Below are positions 1 through 5,915 of a stretch of DNA of 6,201 nt, piece after piece. Source of the DNA: Bacteroidota bacterium (GTDB lineage: Bacteria > Bacteroidota > Ignavibacteria > SZUA-365); the NCBI GenBank assembly GCA_018224345.1, contig JAGTUW010000368.1:1-6201 (forward strand), read 5' to 3'. The translations under genes were made by a program, and so were the position numbers. A model generated the notes under the pieces. The model made no database searches. It was not told where the DNA came from and worked only from the letters and a program-made list of their open reading frames with translations. The first letter of the stretch is position 1. Every line of letters begins with the position of its first letter.

Positions 1-672
1 CGCCAACTCGCCTATGCATTTGCCAGCCGTGGTTATGATCTGATTCTCCACGCGAACGAGAGCAGAGAGGGGCTTATGGAAGCCGAAACGGCTATCCGCC
101 GTGACGGGTGTGATGTGTTTTCTGTGACAGGTGATTTCCGCAAGATGACTGATATCCATCGGATATGCGAGGAGATATCAGCGCGTTGCGACCGTCTCGA
201 CGTGCTGGTCAACAACGCGGGGGTGTTTCCGGAGGCCACATTCGATGACGTGACCGAAGAACTGTGGGATCTCGCGCTGGATGTCAACACCAAAAGCCCG
301 TTTTTTCTGACACAGGGGCTGGCACCGTTGCTGCGTCGTGCCAATGGCTGTGTTGTCAACATTGCCAGCGCGGGTGGTTTTTCGCCGTGGAAGCGGCATC
401 TGCCATATAACGTCTCGAAAGCGGCCGTGATCATGTTGACTCGTGCGATGGCGAAGGCCTTGGCACCCGACGTCCGTGTCAACGCGGTCGCTCCCGGTGT
501 CATCATCGTCCCGGGAGAGGAGGAACTCGAGCACATCCCCGCAACAAGATTTCCGATGCAGAGATACGGTACCGCAAATGATCTTTCCGACGCGGTACTT
601 TTTCTGGTTGAATCGAGCCCCTATATTACCGGCCATGTGCTTCCCGTTACCGGCGGGGGAGAAGCACTGTAA
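1..672 (+). CDS. Short-chain dehydrogenase/reductase (SDR), pteridine reductase/FabG-like, 5' end missing
   Basis: This frame is open from the first base and ends at TAA 670-672, giving 223 residues. The N-terminal TGxxxGxG nucleotide-binding loop lies upstream of the window, so roughly 20 residues are missing relative to a usual 240-250 residue SDR. In fragment numbering, the NNAG motif is at 71-74, the catalytic Ser is at 123 (in IAS), and the YxxxK pair is Tyr136 and Lys140, exactly 13 residues after the Ser. The tetrad Asn is in the DVNTKSPF segment. The later VNAVAPG segment, the YGTANDLSDAVLFL segment and the C-terminal VTGGG are typical. These are known NAD(P)H-dependent cytosolic oxidoreductases. 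The layout around VNTKSPFFLTQ and YNVSKAAVIMLTRA recalls bacterial pteridine reductase-like SDRs, but PTR1-type enzymes usually have Asp where this has Ser123, so the substrate is undecided. FabG or another 3-oxoacyl/sugar SDR is possible. Family is certain; substrate is not. Confidence 0.93.
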   Translation, partial: RQLAYAFASRGYDLILHANESREGLMEAETAIRRDGCDVFSVTGDFRKMTDIHRICEEISARCDRLDVLVNNAGVFPEATFDDVTEELWDLALDVNTKSPFFLTQGLAPLLRRANGCVVNIASAGGFSPWKRHLPYNVSKAAVIMLTRAMAKALAPDVRVNAVAPGVIIVPGEEELEHIPATRFPMQRYGTANDLSDAVLFLVESSPYITGHVLPVTGGGEAL

Positions 673-677
673 TTCTC

Positions 678-720
678 CGCCTGGCGGCCCTTCCGCCTCG
701 CAGCTGTCTTCCGCCAGGCG
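678..720 (+). other. Perfect 10-bp inverted repeat between SDR and LOG genes, possible RNA hairpin
   Basis: CGCCTGGCGG at 678-687 is the exact reverse complement of CCGCCAGGCG at 711-720, with 23 bases between the arms. It starts six bases after the SDR stop codon. The following bases (CCGCAAAACAAC) have no T-run, so it is not a canonical intrinsic terminator on the + strand. The GGCGG at 683-687 can instead pair with CCGCC at 693-697 around a 5-base loop, so two exclusive folds exist. It could be a 3' end-stabilising hairpin, a weak terminator or a protein-binding site. The inverted repeat is seen directly; the role is inference. Confidence 0.55.
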
Positions 721-762
721 CCGCAAAACAACTTTGTTACGATCACCAACGCGAGACTGCTC

Positions 763-1584
763 ATGTCATCTCAACCAGAAAAAGCATATAAGGACCTGGA
801 GTTTCTCAACAGTCCCGATGCCCGGACCGTTCGTCTGTTGTCGGAATATCTGCATCCGCAGCGTCGTTTACGGCGTGAAGGTATAAAGGATACGGTAGTG
901 TTTTTTGGTTCCGCACGGCTGAAGTCCAACGAAGATGCACAGGAGGAGAAGCGACTGGTGCTCGATGCGATACAGAAATCCGGGGCGGCTGCGACGCCGA
1001 AGGTGTTGCTTGATCAATTGCGCAAGGCGGAGACCATGGTGGAAATGTCACGCTATTATGAAGAGGCCGTCGAACTTGCACGTTTGCTCTCAGAGTGGTC
1101 GTTGTCGCTGACCACGCATCGTTTTGTTGTCTGTTCCGGTGGTGGACCCGGCATCATGGAGGCCGCCAATCGCGGGGCACATCTTGCGGGGGCCAAATCC
1201 ATCGGATTGAATATCAGTCTTCCGTTCGAACAATTCGCCAATCCGTACATCCCGCCTGAACTGAATTTCGAGTTTCATTATTTTTTCATGCGGAAATTCT
1301 GGTTTGTGTATCCGGCCAAGGCTCTGATTATTTTTCCGGGCGGGTTCGGGACGCTCGACGAGTTGATGGAAGTGTTGACATTGATACAGACGGAGAAGTT
1401 ACGGAAAGACATCTTTGTCGTCCTGTACGGGAAGGAATTCTGGAATCAAATCATTAGTTTTGAGCAACTGGCGAAGCACGGGGTCATCAGTCAGCAGGAT
1501 TTGAAATTGTTCAAGACTTGCAATACTCCGAAAGAAGCCTTTAATTATCTGAAGAGAAAACTGACGGACAGGTATCTGAAGTAA
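763..1584 (+). CDS. LOG-family Rossmann protein (TIGR00730-type, PGGxGTxxE), putative nucleoside-monophosphate phosphoribohydrolase
   Basis: A 273-residue soluble protein. The LOG signature PGGFGTLDE is at residues 192-200. Before it come the Rossmann strand FFGSAR (47-52), the glycine-rich loop SGGGPGIMEAANRG (125-138) and the conserved MRK (176-178). In characterised LOG enzymes the Arg of this MxxRK-like segment and the Glu ending PGGxGTxxE (here Arg177 and Glu200) cleave cytokinin-type nucleotide 5'-monophosphates into base and ribose 5-phosphate. Relatives are often mislabelled 'lysine decarboxylase'. It is longer than the usual 180-200 residue LOG: there are about 40 extra N-terminal residues and a charged, probably helical insertion at about 53-92. 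The true substrate in this long subgroup is unknown to me; a purine or pyrimidine nucleotide salvage or cleanup role is plausible. ATG 763 is the first usable start after the SDR stop, though its ribosome binding site is weak. The next gene begins on its last base. Confidence 0.92.
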   Translation: MSSQPEKAYKDLEFLNSPDARTVRLLSEYLHPQRRLRREGIKDTVVFFGSARLKSNEDAQEEKRLVLDAIQKSGAAATPKVLLDQLRKAETMVEMSRYYEEAVELARLLSEWSLSLTTHRFVVCSGGGPGIMEAANRGAHLAGAKSIGLNISLPFEQFANPYIPPELNFEFHYFFMRKFWFVYPAKALIIFPGGFGTLDELMEVLTLIQTEKLRKDIFVVLYGKEFWNQIISFEQLAKHGVISQQDLKLFKTCNTPKEAFNYLKRKLTDRYLK

Positions 1585-2480
1585 TGAGCACGACACGCGA
1601 ACTCTTTGCGCTTTACTCGTTGCTCGACGATACTCAGGCGACTGTTCAGAAAGCGGTTCGTGAAAGAATTCTGGCGCTCGGTGAAGACGCGGTGGCAGGC
1701 CTGAGAGAGTTGGCAACGGTACACGGCAATCTCCACAGGGATGTCGTTGATGAATTGGTCAACGAGATCCGACGGACGACTGCCTTGCAACGCCTGAGCC
1801 GGGAGTTCGGTGGTCCTGAAGATCCGATTGATCTGGAGGAAGGCGCATTCATCCTGGCGAAATACGGTTTCCCCGAGGTCAATACGGGGGCATATCGACG
1901 GCGTCTCAACGATATGGCGGCGGACATCCGTGTACTTGCCGGCACGCGTGCGGCGCCTCTCGATACGTTTATGAAGCTGCGCAGCTATCTGTTCAGTGAT
2001 CTGGGATTTATCGGCAACAGGGAGGATTACTATAATCCACACAACAGCTATATCAACAAGGTGATCGATTTCCGTAAAGGGATTCCGATCACGCTTTCAG
2101 TGTTGATGCTCATACTCGGGCGGAGGCTCGGTGTCATTCTGAACGGAATCAACATGCCGATGCATTTTCTCGTACAGTTCGATGACGGGTCACGAATGTT
2201 TTTTGTTGATGCCTTCAACAGCGGTATCATCATCACTCGTGACCAGTGCCGGCTGATGCTTTCATCCAGTGGTATTCGACTCACACCCGAGATGCTGGCG
2301 CCAGTCAGTACGCAGGATATTGTCGAGCGCATGTGGCGCAACCTGTATCTCGCGTATCAGCAACAGGGGAATGACGAGGAGGCTCTGCGCGTCGGTGAAA
2401 TTCTCACCTTCATCAATCCGGAATTCCATGTGAACAACACCATGGATGATATGGACGATGAGGATGATGAGGATTTCTGA
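1584..2480 (+). CDS. SirB1/transglutaminase-like (Transglut_core2) protein with TPR-like segment and acidic tail
   Basis: 298 residues, starting at ATG 1584-1586, which overlaps the previous stop by one base. Residues 20-45 look like a HEAT-type helical repeat. The centre is the SirB1 family core: NREDYYNPHNSY (145-156), GIPITLSV (166-173), the HF motif at 194-195 (PMHF, where relatives commonly have PGHF) and FFVDAFNSG (206-214). His194 and Asp209 match the His and Asp of a transglutaminase-like triad. No Cys occurs in the GIPI segment where the nucleophile would sit, which is usual for SirB1-type proteins and suggests they are not active transglutaminases. Residues 247-281 resemble a single TPR-like helical pair (LYLAYQQQGNDEEAL). 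The last 12 residues are nearly all Asp/Glu, encoded partly by a 9-base tandem repeat. No signal peptide or membrane segment is visible. The family is widespread and its cellular function is poorly defined. Confidence 0.9.
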   Translation: MSTTRELFALYSLLDDTQATVQKAVRERILALGEDAVAGLRELATVHGNLHRDVVDELVNEIRRTTALQRLSREFGGPEDPIDLEEGAFILAKYGFPEVNTGAYRRRLNDMAADIRVLAGTRAAPLDTFMKLRSYLFSDLGFIGNREDYYNPHNSYINKVIDFRKGIPITLSVLMLILGRRLGVILNGINMPMHFLVQFDDGSRMFFVDAFNSGIIITRDQCRLMLSSSGIRLTPEMLAPVSTQDIVERMWRNLYLAYQQQGNDEEALRVGEILTFINPEFHVNNTMDDMDDEDDEDF

Positions 2481-2522
2481 TTCTCACTTCCCTGCCGGAT
2501 GCCGGAGATGCCGGATTCGGTA

Positions 2523-2551
2523 TTGACATCCCCGGATATTTTATGTAGCTT
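2523..2551 (+). promoter_or_regulatory. Candidate promoter for the RRM-protein gene
   Basis: TTGACA at 2523-2528 is a perfect sigma70 -35 hexamer. Seventeen bases later TAGCTT (2546-2551) matches the first, second and last bases of TATAAT. The stretch TAGCTTTA at 2546-2553 also matches the Bacteroidota -7 element TAnnTTTG at all but the last base, with a TTG 20 bases upstream, so either reading gives the same location. Transcription would start near 2558-2562 and leave a leader of about 140 bases before the RRM start codon. Confidence 0.5.
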
Positions 2552-2582
2552 TAGTACTTACCCGCACTGTATCAATGTTTCG

Positions 2583-2604
2583 CAGGCGGTTTTCCCAGGC
2601 GGTT
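2583..2604 (+). repeat. 9-base direct repeat CAGGCGGTT in the RRM-gene leader
   Basis: CAGGCGGTT occurs at 2583-2591 and again at 2596-2604, a period of 13 bases. Both copies lie within the predicted 5' untranslated region, about 95-115 bases before the start codon. Two copies in a non-coding leader could be binding sites, for example for the RNA-binding product itself, but chance cannot be excluded. Confidence 0.4.
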
Positions 2605-2687
2605 GCACGCGCAGCCCACATCGATTCTTGGTATGGTGCCATTATCTCGAATCTGGTGACTTTTCTCTGTTAGTGGCACGTAGTACC

Positions 2688-2692
2688 AGGAG
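2688..2692 (+). promoter_or_regulatory. Ribosome binding site of the RRM gene
   Basis: AGGAG lies six bases before ATG 2699 and fixes this start. It is the clearest Shine-Dalgarno site in the non-coding part of the window and suggests efficient translation. Confidence 0.75.
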
Positions 2693-2698
2693 TTCAGA

Positions 2699-2995
2699 AT
2701 GAACATCTATGTAGGCAATCTGGCTTACGGCATTCGTGAGGAAGAATTGCGTTCCGTTTTCGAAAATCACGGCGCGGTCGACACCGTCAAGATCATTATG
2801 GATCGCGATACCGGCCGCTCGAAAGGTTTCGCATTCGTCGAAATGCCCAATGACGACGAATCGCGTACCGCCATCGAGCAGCTCAACGGTGTGGAACTGC
2901 AGGAACGCAGCATCACTGTCAATGAAGCAAAACCGCGTGAGTCGCGTTCGTCCAACCATGGTGACGGCGGCGGATATCGTGGTAATCGCTGGTAA
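2699..2995 (+). CDS. Small single-RRM RNA-binding protein with short Gly/Arg tail
   Basis: A 98-residue protein that is almost entirely one RNA recognition motif. RNP2 is IYVGNL (residues 3-8) and RNP1 is KGFAFVEM (42-49); Tyr4, Phe44 and Phe46 would be the RNA-stacking aromatics. The rest of the fold (helix EEELRSVFENHG, strand VKIIMDRDTG, helix ESRTAIEQLNG) is complete. After about residue 80 a short basic, Gly/Arg tail (ending GGGYRGNRW) follows. This matches the bacterial Rbp-type proteins known in cyanobacteria and many FCB-group bacteria, which bind single-stranded RNA and in several cases are cold-induced. Its targets here are unknown; RNA chaperoning or post-transcriptional regulation is the usual proposal. 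The gene stands alone, with its own candidate promoter, a long leader, a strong ribosome binding site and an intrinsic terminator. Confidence 0.96.
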   Translation: MNIYVGNLAYGIREEELRSVFENHGAVDTVKIIMDRDTGRSKGFAFVEMPNDDESRTAIEQLNGVELQERSITVNEAKPRESRSSNHGDGGGYRGNRW

Positions 2996-3021
2996 GCGCA
3001 GCGGATATCCCGAATTTTTCT

Positions 3022-3060
3022 GAGGCAGGCGTTCACAGAGTGGGCGCCTGCCTCTTTGTA
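3022..3060 (+). terminator. Intrinsic terminator after the RRM gene
   Basis: GAGGCAGGCG (3022-3031) is perfectly complementary to CGCCTGCCTC (3045-3054), a GC-rich 10-bp stem with a 13-base loop. TTTGTATTT follows directly. It starts 26 bases after the RRM stop and separates that gene from the mrp operon. Confidence 0.85.
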
Positions 3061-3081
3061 TTTCCTTCACCGGGAAGTTGT

Positions 3082-3097
3082 GGAGAACGAATTCTCC
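3082..3097 (+). other. Short perfect hairpin in the mrp leader (upstream)
   Basis: GGAGAA (3082-3087) pairs exactly with TTCTCC (3092-3097) around the 4-base loop CGAA. It is followed by a pyrimidine-rich stretch, TATTTCCCTGTTATTT. It could be part of a leader fold, a weak second terminator for the RRM transcript, or an operator-like palindrome. Only the complementarity is seen; I found no convincing promoter nearby. Confidence 0.4.
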
Positions 3098-3128
3098 TAT
3101 TTCCCTGTTATTTATGAATGGTTGAAAT

Positions 3129-3148
3129 GCAATCCCTTTCAGGATTGC
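3129..3148 (+). other. Short perfect hairpin just upstream of mrpA
   Basis: GCAATCC (3129-3135) pairs exactly with GGATTGC (3142-3148) around a 6-base loop. The stem ends 25 bases before the mrpA start codon. The only purine-rich AGGA near the start is inside this stem's 3' arm and loop and is too far away to act as a normal Shine-Dalgarno site. A role in translation control of mrpA is possible but unproven. Confidence 0.42.
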
Positions 3149-3173
3149 TCCTCTCACGTCGAACATACCATTG

Positions 3174-5483
3174 ATGCTGTTACTGACTTCCATAGGGATT
3201 CTCCTGCTCGTTGCCGCGATCGCGCCACTGCTGGTACGTGTTTTCCGATCGGCGAGCGGGTGGGTGCTCGCACTCGTTCCGTTGTCTCTTTTCGCCGGCG
3301 GTATCGGAACGTTGCAGATGCTCAGCGGTACGGAAGCTATTCTGGAACAATGGACATGGGTCCCATCTCTCGGCATTGCACTTTCGTTTCGTCTTGACGG
3401 TCTCAGCCTGCTTTTCTCGCTGTTGATTACCGGCATCGGCGGAATGATAGTCATTTACAGCGGAGGGTATCTCAGGGGCACCCCGAAGCTGGGCCGCTTC
3501 TACGCCTATCTGTTTCTTTTCATGGCGGCTATGCTGGGCCTTGTTCTCGCTGACAATCTCATCGGTCTGTTTGTGTTCTGGGAGTTGACCTCGATCTCCT
3601 CCTATCTCCTCATCGGGTTCTATAATGAGAAGGATGAGTCCCGCCGGTCAGCACTGCAGGCGTTGCTGGTCACAGGTGCAGGGGGACTGGCCTTACTCGC
3701 CGGCATCATTCTGATCGGGACGATCGCGGGCAGCTATGAAATTTCGTATCTGCTTTCGAATGCGACGGATGTAAGGCAGAGCCCGCTGTATCCAGCGGCG
3801 TTATTGCTGATGTTGGTCGGTGCGTTCACCAAGTCAGCGCAGGTGCCATTCCATTTCTGGCTTCCCGGCGCAATGGCCGCGCCGGCACCGGTCAGTGCGT
3901 ATCTGCATTCCGCTACTATGGTCAAGGCCGGAGTCTATCTGTTGGCAAGGCTTGCTCCTGTCATGGGGTGCTGTGGAGAATGGCATTATCTGGTCATGCT
4001 TGCCGGCAGTGTCACGATGTTTGTCGGCGCCGTCATGGCCGTCGTGCAGACGGATCTCAAGCGCTTGCTCGCGTATTCCACCGTCAGTGCACTTGGAACG
4101 CTGGTACTGCTGCTCGGTATCGGAACGGAGCTCTCAGTCAAAGCCGCAATGGTGTTTCTGCTCGTGCATTCACTGTACAAGGGGGCCCTGTTCATGATTG
4201 CCGGCACGATCGAACAGAAAACAGGCTCACGTGACGTGCGCCAGCTCGGCGGATTGCTGAAGATACTGCCGCTGACAGGGGCGGCCGCTTTGCTCGCGGC
4301 GCTGTCGATGACGGGCTTTCCGCCACTGCTCGGTTTTATCAGCAAGGAATTGATGTATGAGGCACAAATGCAGGCCCCGGCAGCGGCACCTCTGATACTG
4401 GTGCTCGGTGTCATTGCCAATGCACTGACCATCACGGTCGCAATCATTGTCGGTATCCGGCCTTTTCTTTTCGCAAGGGACAGGCGTCCCGCAGAACTGC
4501 GCATCCCCGCACCCGCAATGTGGATCGGCCCGTTACTGATGGGACTCGGGGGACTGCTTTTCGGATTGTTCCCCGGCTTGATCAGTAATATACTTATCGA
4601 ACCAGCGGTTCAGGCTGTACGTGCCGAACAAGTGGATGTCGATCTCAAACTCTGGCATGGCATCAATCCAGTGTTCCTGTTGAGTATGGTGACGGTTGCC
4701 CTGGGCCTGGTGTTCTTTTTCTTTCGCCGGAAGGGGCGCAGTCTCGTTGCGCAGCTTCGCTTGCCAGGAGGGGTGACACCCAGCGGGATGTATCAGTCCG
4801 CCGTGGATGCACTGCCTGGAGTATCGGCGGCAGTGACACGTGTCGTACAGAGCGGGAACCTGCGTGGATATCTGATGATAGTGATCCTCGCCTTTCTTGT
4901 GCTTGTGCTCCGAGCCCTGCTGGCAGTCCCGGAATGGCCCGCGATGCCCTCTCTCGCCGGTGTGACGTTTCATGAGTATGGTATTGTCCTGTTGATTCTC
5001 GCAGCAACGGTGATGGTGCTGGTCGTGCGGGCACGCATCGCTGCCATTGCCGGACTCGGTGTCGTCGGTCTTGGTATTGCATTGCTGTTCATCATGTACA
5101 GCGCCCCCGATCTGGCCATCACGCAGATACTGATCGAGACGCTGACCGTGGTAATCTTTGTGCTGGCCGTCTCCCGTCTCCCGCGGTTGCGCAAACGTTC
5201 TCCTGTCCGCACGCGGATGCGGGATGCACTCATCGCAGTCATGGCGGGATTGGCCGTTACACTGCTTTCATTGCTCGCGGTGGGAGTGCAATTGTTCCCG
5301 AAGATATCCCGCTACTACGCTGATCACAGCTTGTCCGATGCGTTCGGTCGCAACGTTGTCAACGTCATTCTCGTGGATTTCAGAGCGCTTGATACGCTGG
5401 GTGAAGTGACGGTGCTCGCGGTCGCGGCTATCGGGGTGTTCGCACTTCTGAAGCTGCGGCTCAATGGCAGGGAGAAGGTCTGA
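3174..5483 (+). CDS. mrpA: Mrp-type Na+/H+ antiporter subunit A
   Basis: A 769-residue, very hydrophobic inner-membrane protein (about 20 membrane segments), the largest subunit of the Mrp/Mnh cation/proton antiporter and a relative of complex I NuoL. Residues about 65-430 form the proton-pumping core. Its ionisable residues are conserved: Glu137 (FWELTS), Lys220 (FTKSAQVPFHFWLP), His245 and Lys251 (YLHSATMVKAG), Lys296 (TDLKRLLAYST), His332 and Lys336 (VHSLYKG) and Lys391 (GFISKE). The C-terminal part is the MrpA-specific DUF4040 region, with SAPDLAITQ and Glu655 in ILIETLT, and then the MrpE-like domain with VDFRALDTLGE (734-744). That tail and the length identify MrpA rather than NuoL. MrpA is not fused to MrpB. 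I prefer ATG 3174; TTG 3171 in the same frame would add one residue. No clear Shine-Dalgarno site precedes it. The gene opens a tight operon; the complex exchanges Na+ for H+ in pH and salt homeostasis. An alternative symbol is mnhA. Confidence 0.96.
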   Translation: MLLLTSIGILLLVAAIAPLLVRVFRSASGWVLALVPLSLFAGGIGTLQMLSGTEAILEQWTWVPSLGIALSFRLDGLSLLFSLLITGIGGMIVIYSGGYLRGTPKLGRFYAYLFLFMAAMLGLVLADNLIGLFVFWELTSISSYLLIGFYNEKDESRRSALQALLVTGAGGLALLAGIILIGTIAGSYEISYLLSNATDVRQSPLYPAALLLMLVGAFTKSAQVPFHFWLPGAMAAPAPVSAYLHSATMVKAGVYLLARLAPVMGCCGEWHYLVMLAGSVTMFVGAVMAVVQTDLKRLLAYSTVSALGTLVLLLGIGTELSVKAAMVFLLVHSLYKGALFMIAGTIEQKTGSRDVRQLGGLLKILPLTGAAALLAALSMTGFPPLLGFISKELMYEAQMQAPAAAPLILVLGVIANALTITVAIIVGIRPFLFARDRRPAELRIPAPAMWIGPLLMGLGGLLFGLFPGLISNILIEPAVQAVRAEQVDVDLKLWHGINPVFLLSMVTVALGLVFFFFRRKGRSLVAQLRLPGGVTPSGMYQSAVDALPGVSAAVTRVVQSGNLRGYLMIVILAFLVLVLRALLAVPEWPAMPSLAGVTFHEYGIVLLILAATVMVLVVRARIAAIAGLGVVGLGIALLFIMYSAPDLAITQILIETLTVVIFVLAVSRLPRLRKRSPVRTRMRDALIAVMAGLAVTLLSLLAVGVQLFPKISRYYADHSLSDAFGRNVVNVILVDFRALDTLGEVTVLAVAAIGVFALLKLRLNGREKV
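5471..5478 (+). promoter_or_regulatory. Ribosome binding site of mrpB inside the end of mrpA
   Basis: GGAGAAGG ends four bases before ATG 5483. It lies in the last codons of mrpA and supports the overlapping start and translational coupling. Confidence 0.6.
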
Positions 5484-5914
5484 TGCCCTCGATCATCCTC
5501 CGTATCGCAGCACGCACCCTGACGCCGACATTGTTTGTCGCCGCGCTGATTCTACTCTTTCGTGGACATAATGCGCCCGGTGGTGGTTTTATCGGCGGAC
5601 TGCTCGCCGCTGCCGCCGTGACACTGTATGCAATGGCGAACGGACCGTCGTCGGCTCGCCAGCTCATTCGCGTGACTCCCCGGACGCTTATGGCTATCGG
5701 GTTGGGAATCGCATTTTTGAGTGGTGTCCCCTCCCTGTTCCTGGAGTTGCCGTACATGTCGGGACAGTGGGTCACATTACGTTTGCCTTTTGTGGATGCA
5801 CTCCCGATTGGCACGGCACTCGTTTTCGATATCGGTATTTTCATCGCTGTCATCGGTTTTGTTCTCACGATCTTTTTCGCGCTGACCGAGGCCGAGGAAG
5901 AGGAGGTTCGCTGA
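5483..5914 (+). CDS. mrpB: Mrp-type Na+/H+ antiporter subunit B
   Basis: A 143-residue membrane protein of the usual MrpB length. The family hallmark GHNAPGGGFIGG is at residues 28-39, straight after the first membrane segment, and the later LPIGTALVFDIGIF (107-120, Asp116) is also typical. Four membrane segments can be drawn, and the protein ends in an acidic cytosolic tail (EAEEEEVR). MrpB is an essential small subunit of the Mrp complex, packing against the C-terminal domains of MrpA. The start ATG overlaps the mrpA stop by one base (TGATG), and mrpC begins one base after its stop. An alternative symbol is mnhB. Confidence 0.95.
   Translation: MPSIILRIAARTLTPTLFVAALILLFRGHNAPGGGFIGGLLAAAAVTLYAMANGPSSARQLIRVTPRTLMAIGLGIAFLSGVPSLFLELPYMSGQWVTLRLPFVDALPIGTALVFDIGIFIAVIGFVLTIFFALTEAEEEEVR
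5901..5906 (+). promoter_or_regulatory. Ribosome binding site of mrpC
   Basis: AGGAGG, nine bases before ATG 5916, within the last codons of mrpB. This full consensus shows the organism does use Shine-Dalgarno initiation, which makes the poor site before mrpA more notable. Confidence 0.75.
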
Positions 5915-5915
5915 C

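Noticed and set aside
2493..2516. TGCCGGA three times (2493, 2500, 2510) after the SirB1-like gene
   Set aside because: The copies are short and irregularly spaced and form only 4-bp self-complementary CCGG pairings with no T-run, so neither a terminator nor a repeat array is supported.
2499..2702. Small + strand reading frame of 67 codons in the gap before the RRM gene
   Set aside because: It has no ribosome binding site, covers the predicted promoter, encodes a Cys/His/Ser-rich sequence without any recognisable pattern, and runs into the RRM start in another frame.
3100..3125. Possible promoter for mrp (TATTTATG at 3109-3116, one mismatch to TAnnTTTG)
   Set aside because: There is no matching upstream element at the expected distance, and the AT-rich sequence gives such matches easily.
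3171..3173. TTG as the mrpA start
   Set aside because: The adjacent in-frame ATG at 3174 is the stronger initiator and the extra residue carries no conserved feature; the choice changes the protein by one residue only.
2642..3454. Long minus-strand frame of 270 codons across the RRM gene, terminator and start of mrpA
   Set aside because: It overlaps a certain RRM gene and the mrpA N-terminus antisense and crosses a strong terminator; its protein is low-complexity Ser/Arg/Thr-rich with no recognisable domain. It is a shadow of the GC-rich codons opposite.
3986..4504. Minus-strand frame of 172 codons inside mrpA
   Set aside because: It lies wholly within a well-conserved part of mrpA and its composition mirrors the opposite strand.
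3174..5483. NuoL/complex I subunit instead of MrpA
   Set aside because: The C-terminal APDLAITQ and VDFRALDTLGE regions and the following MrpB and MrpC genes are specific to the Mrp system.
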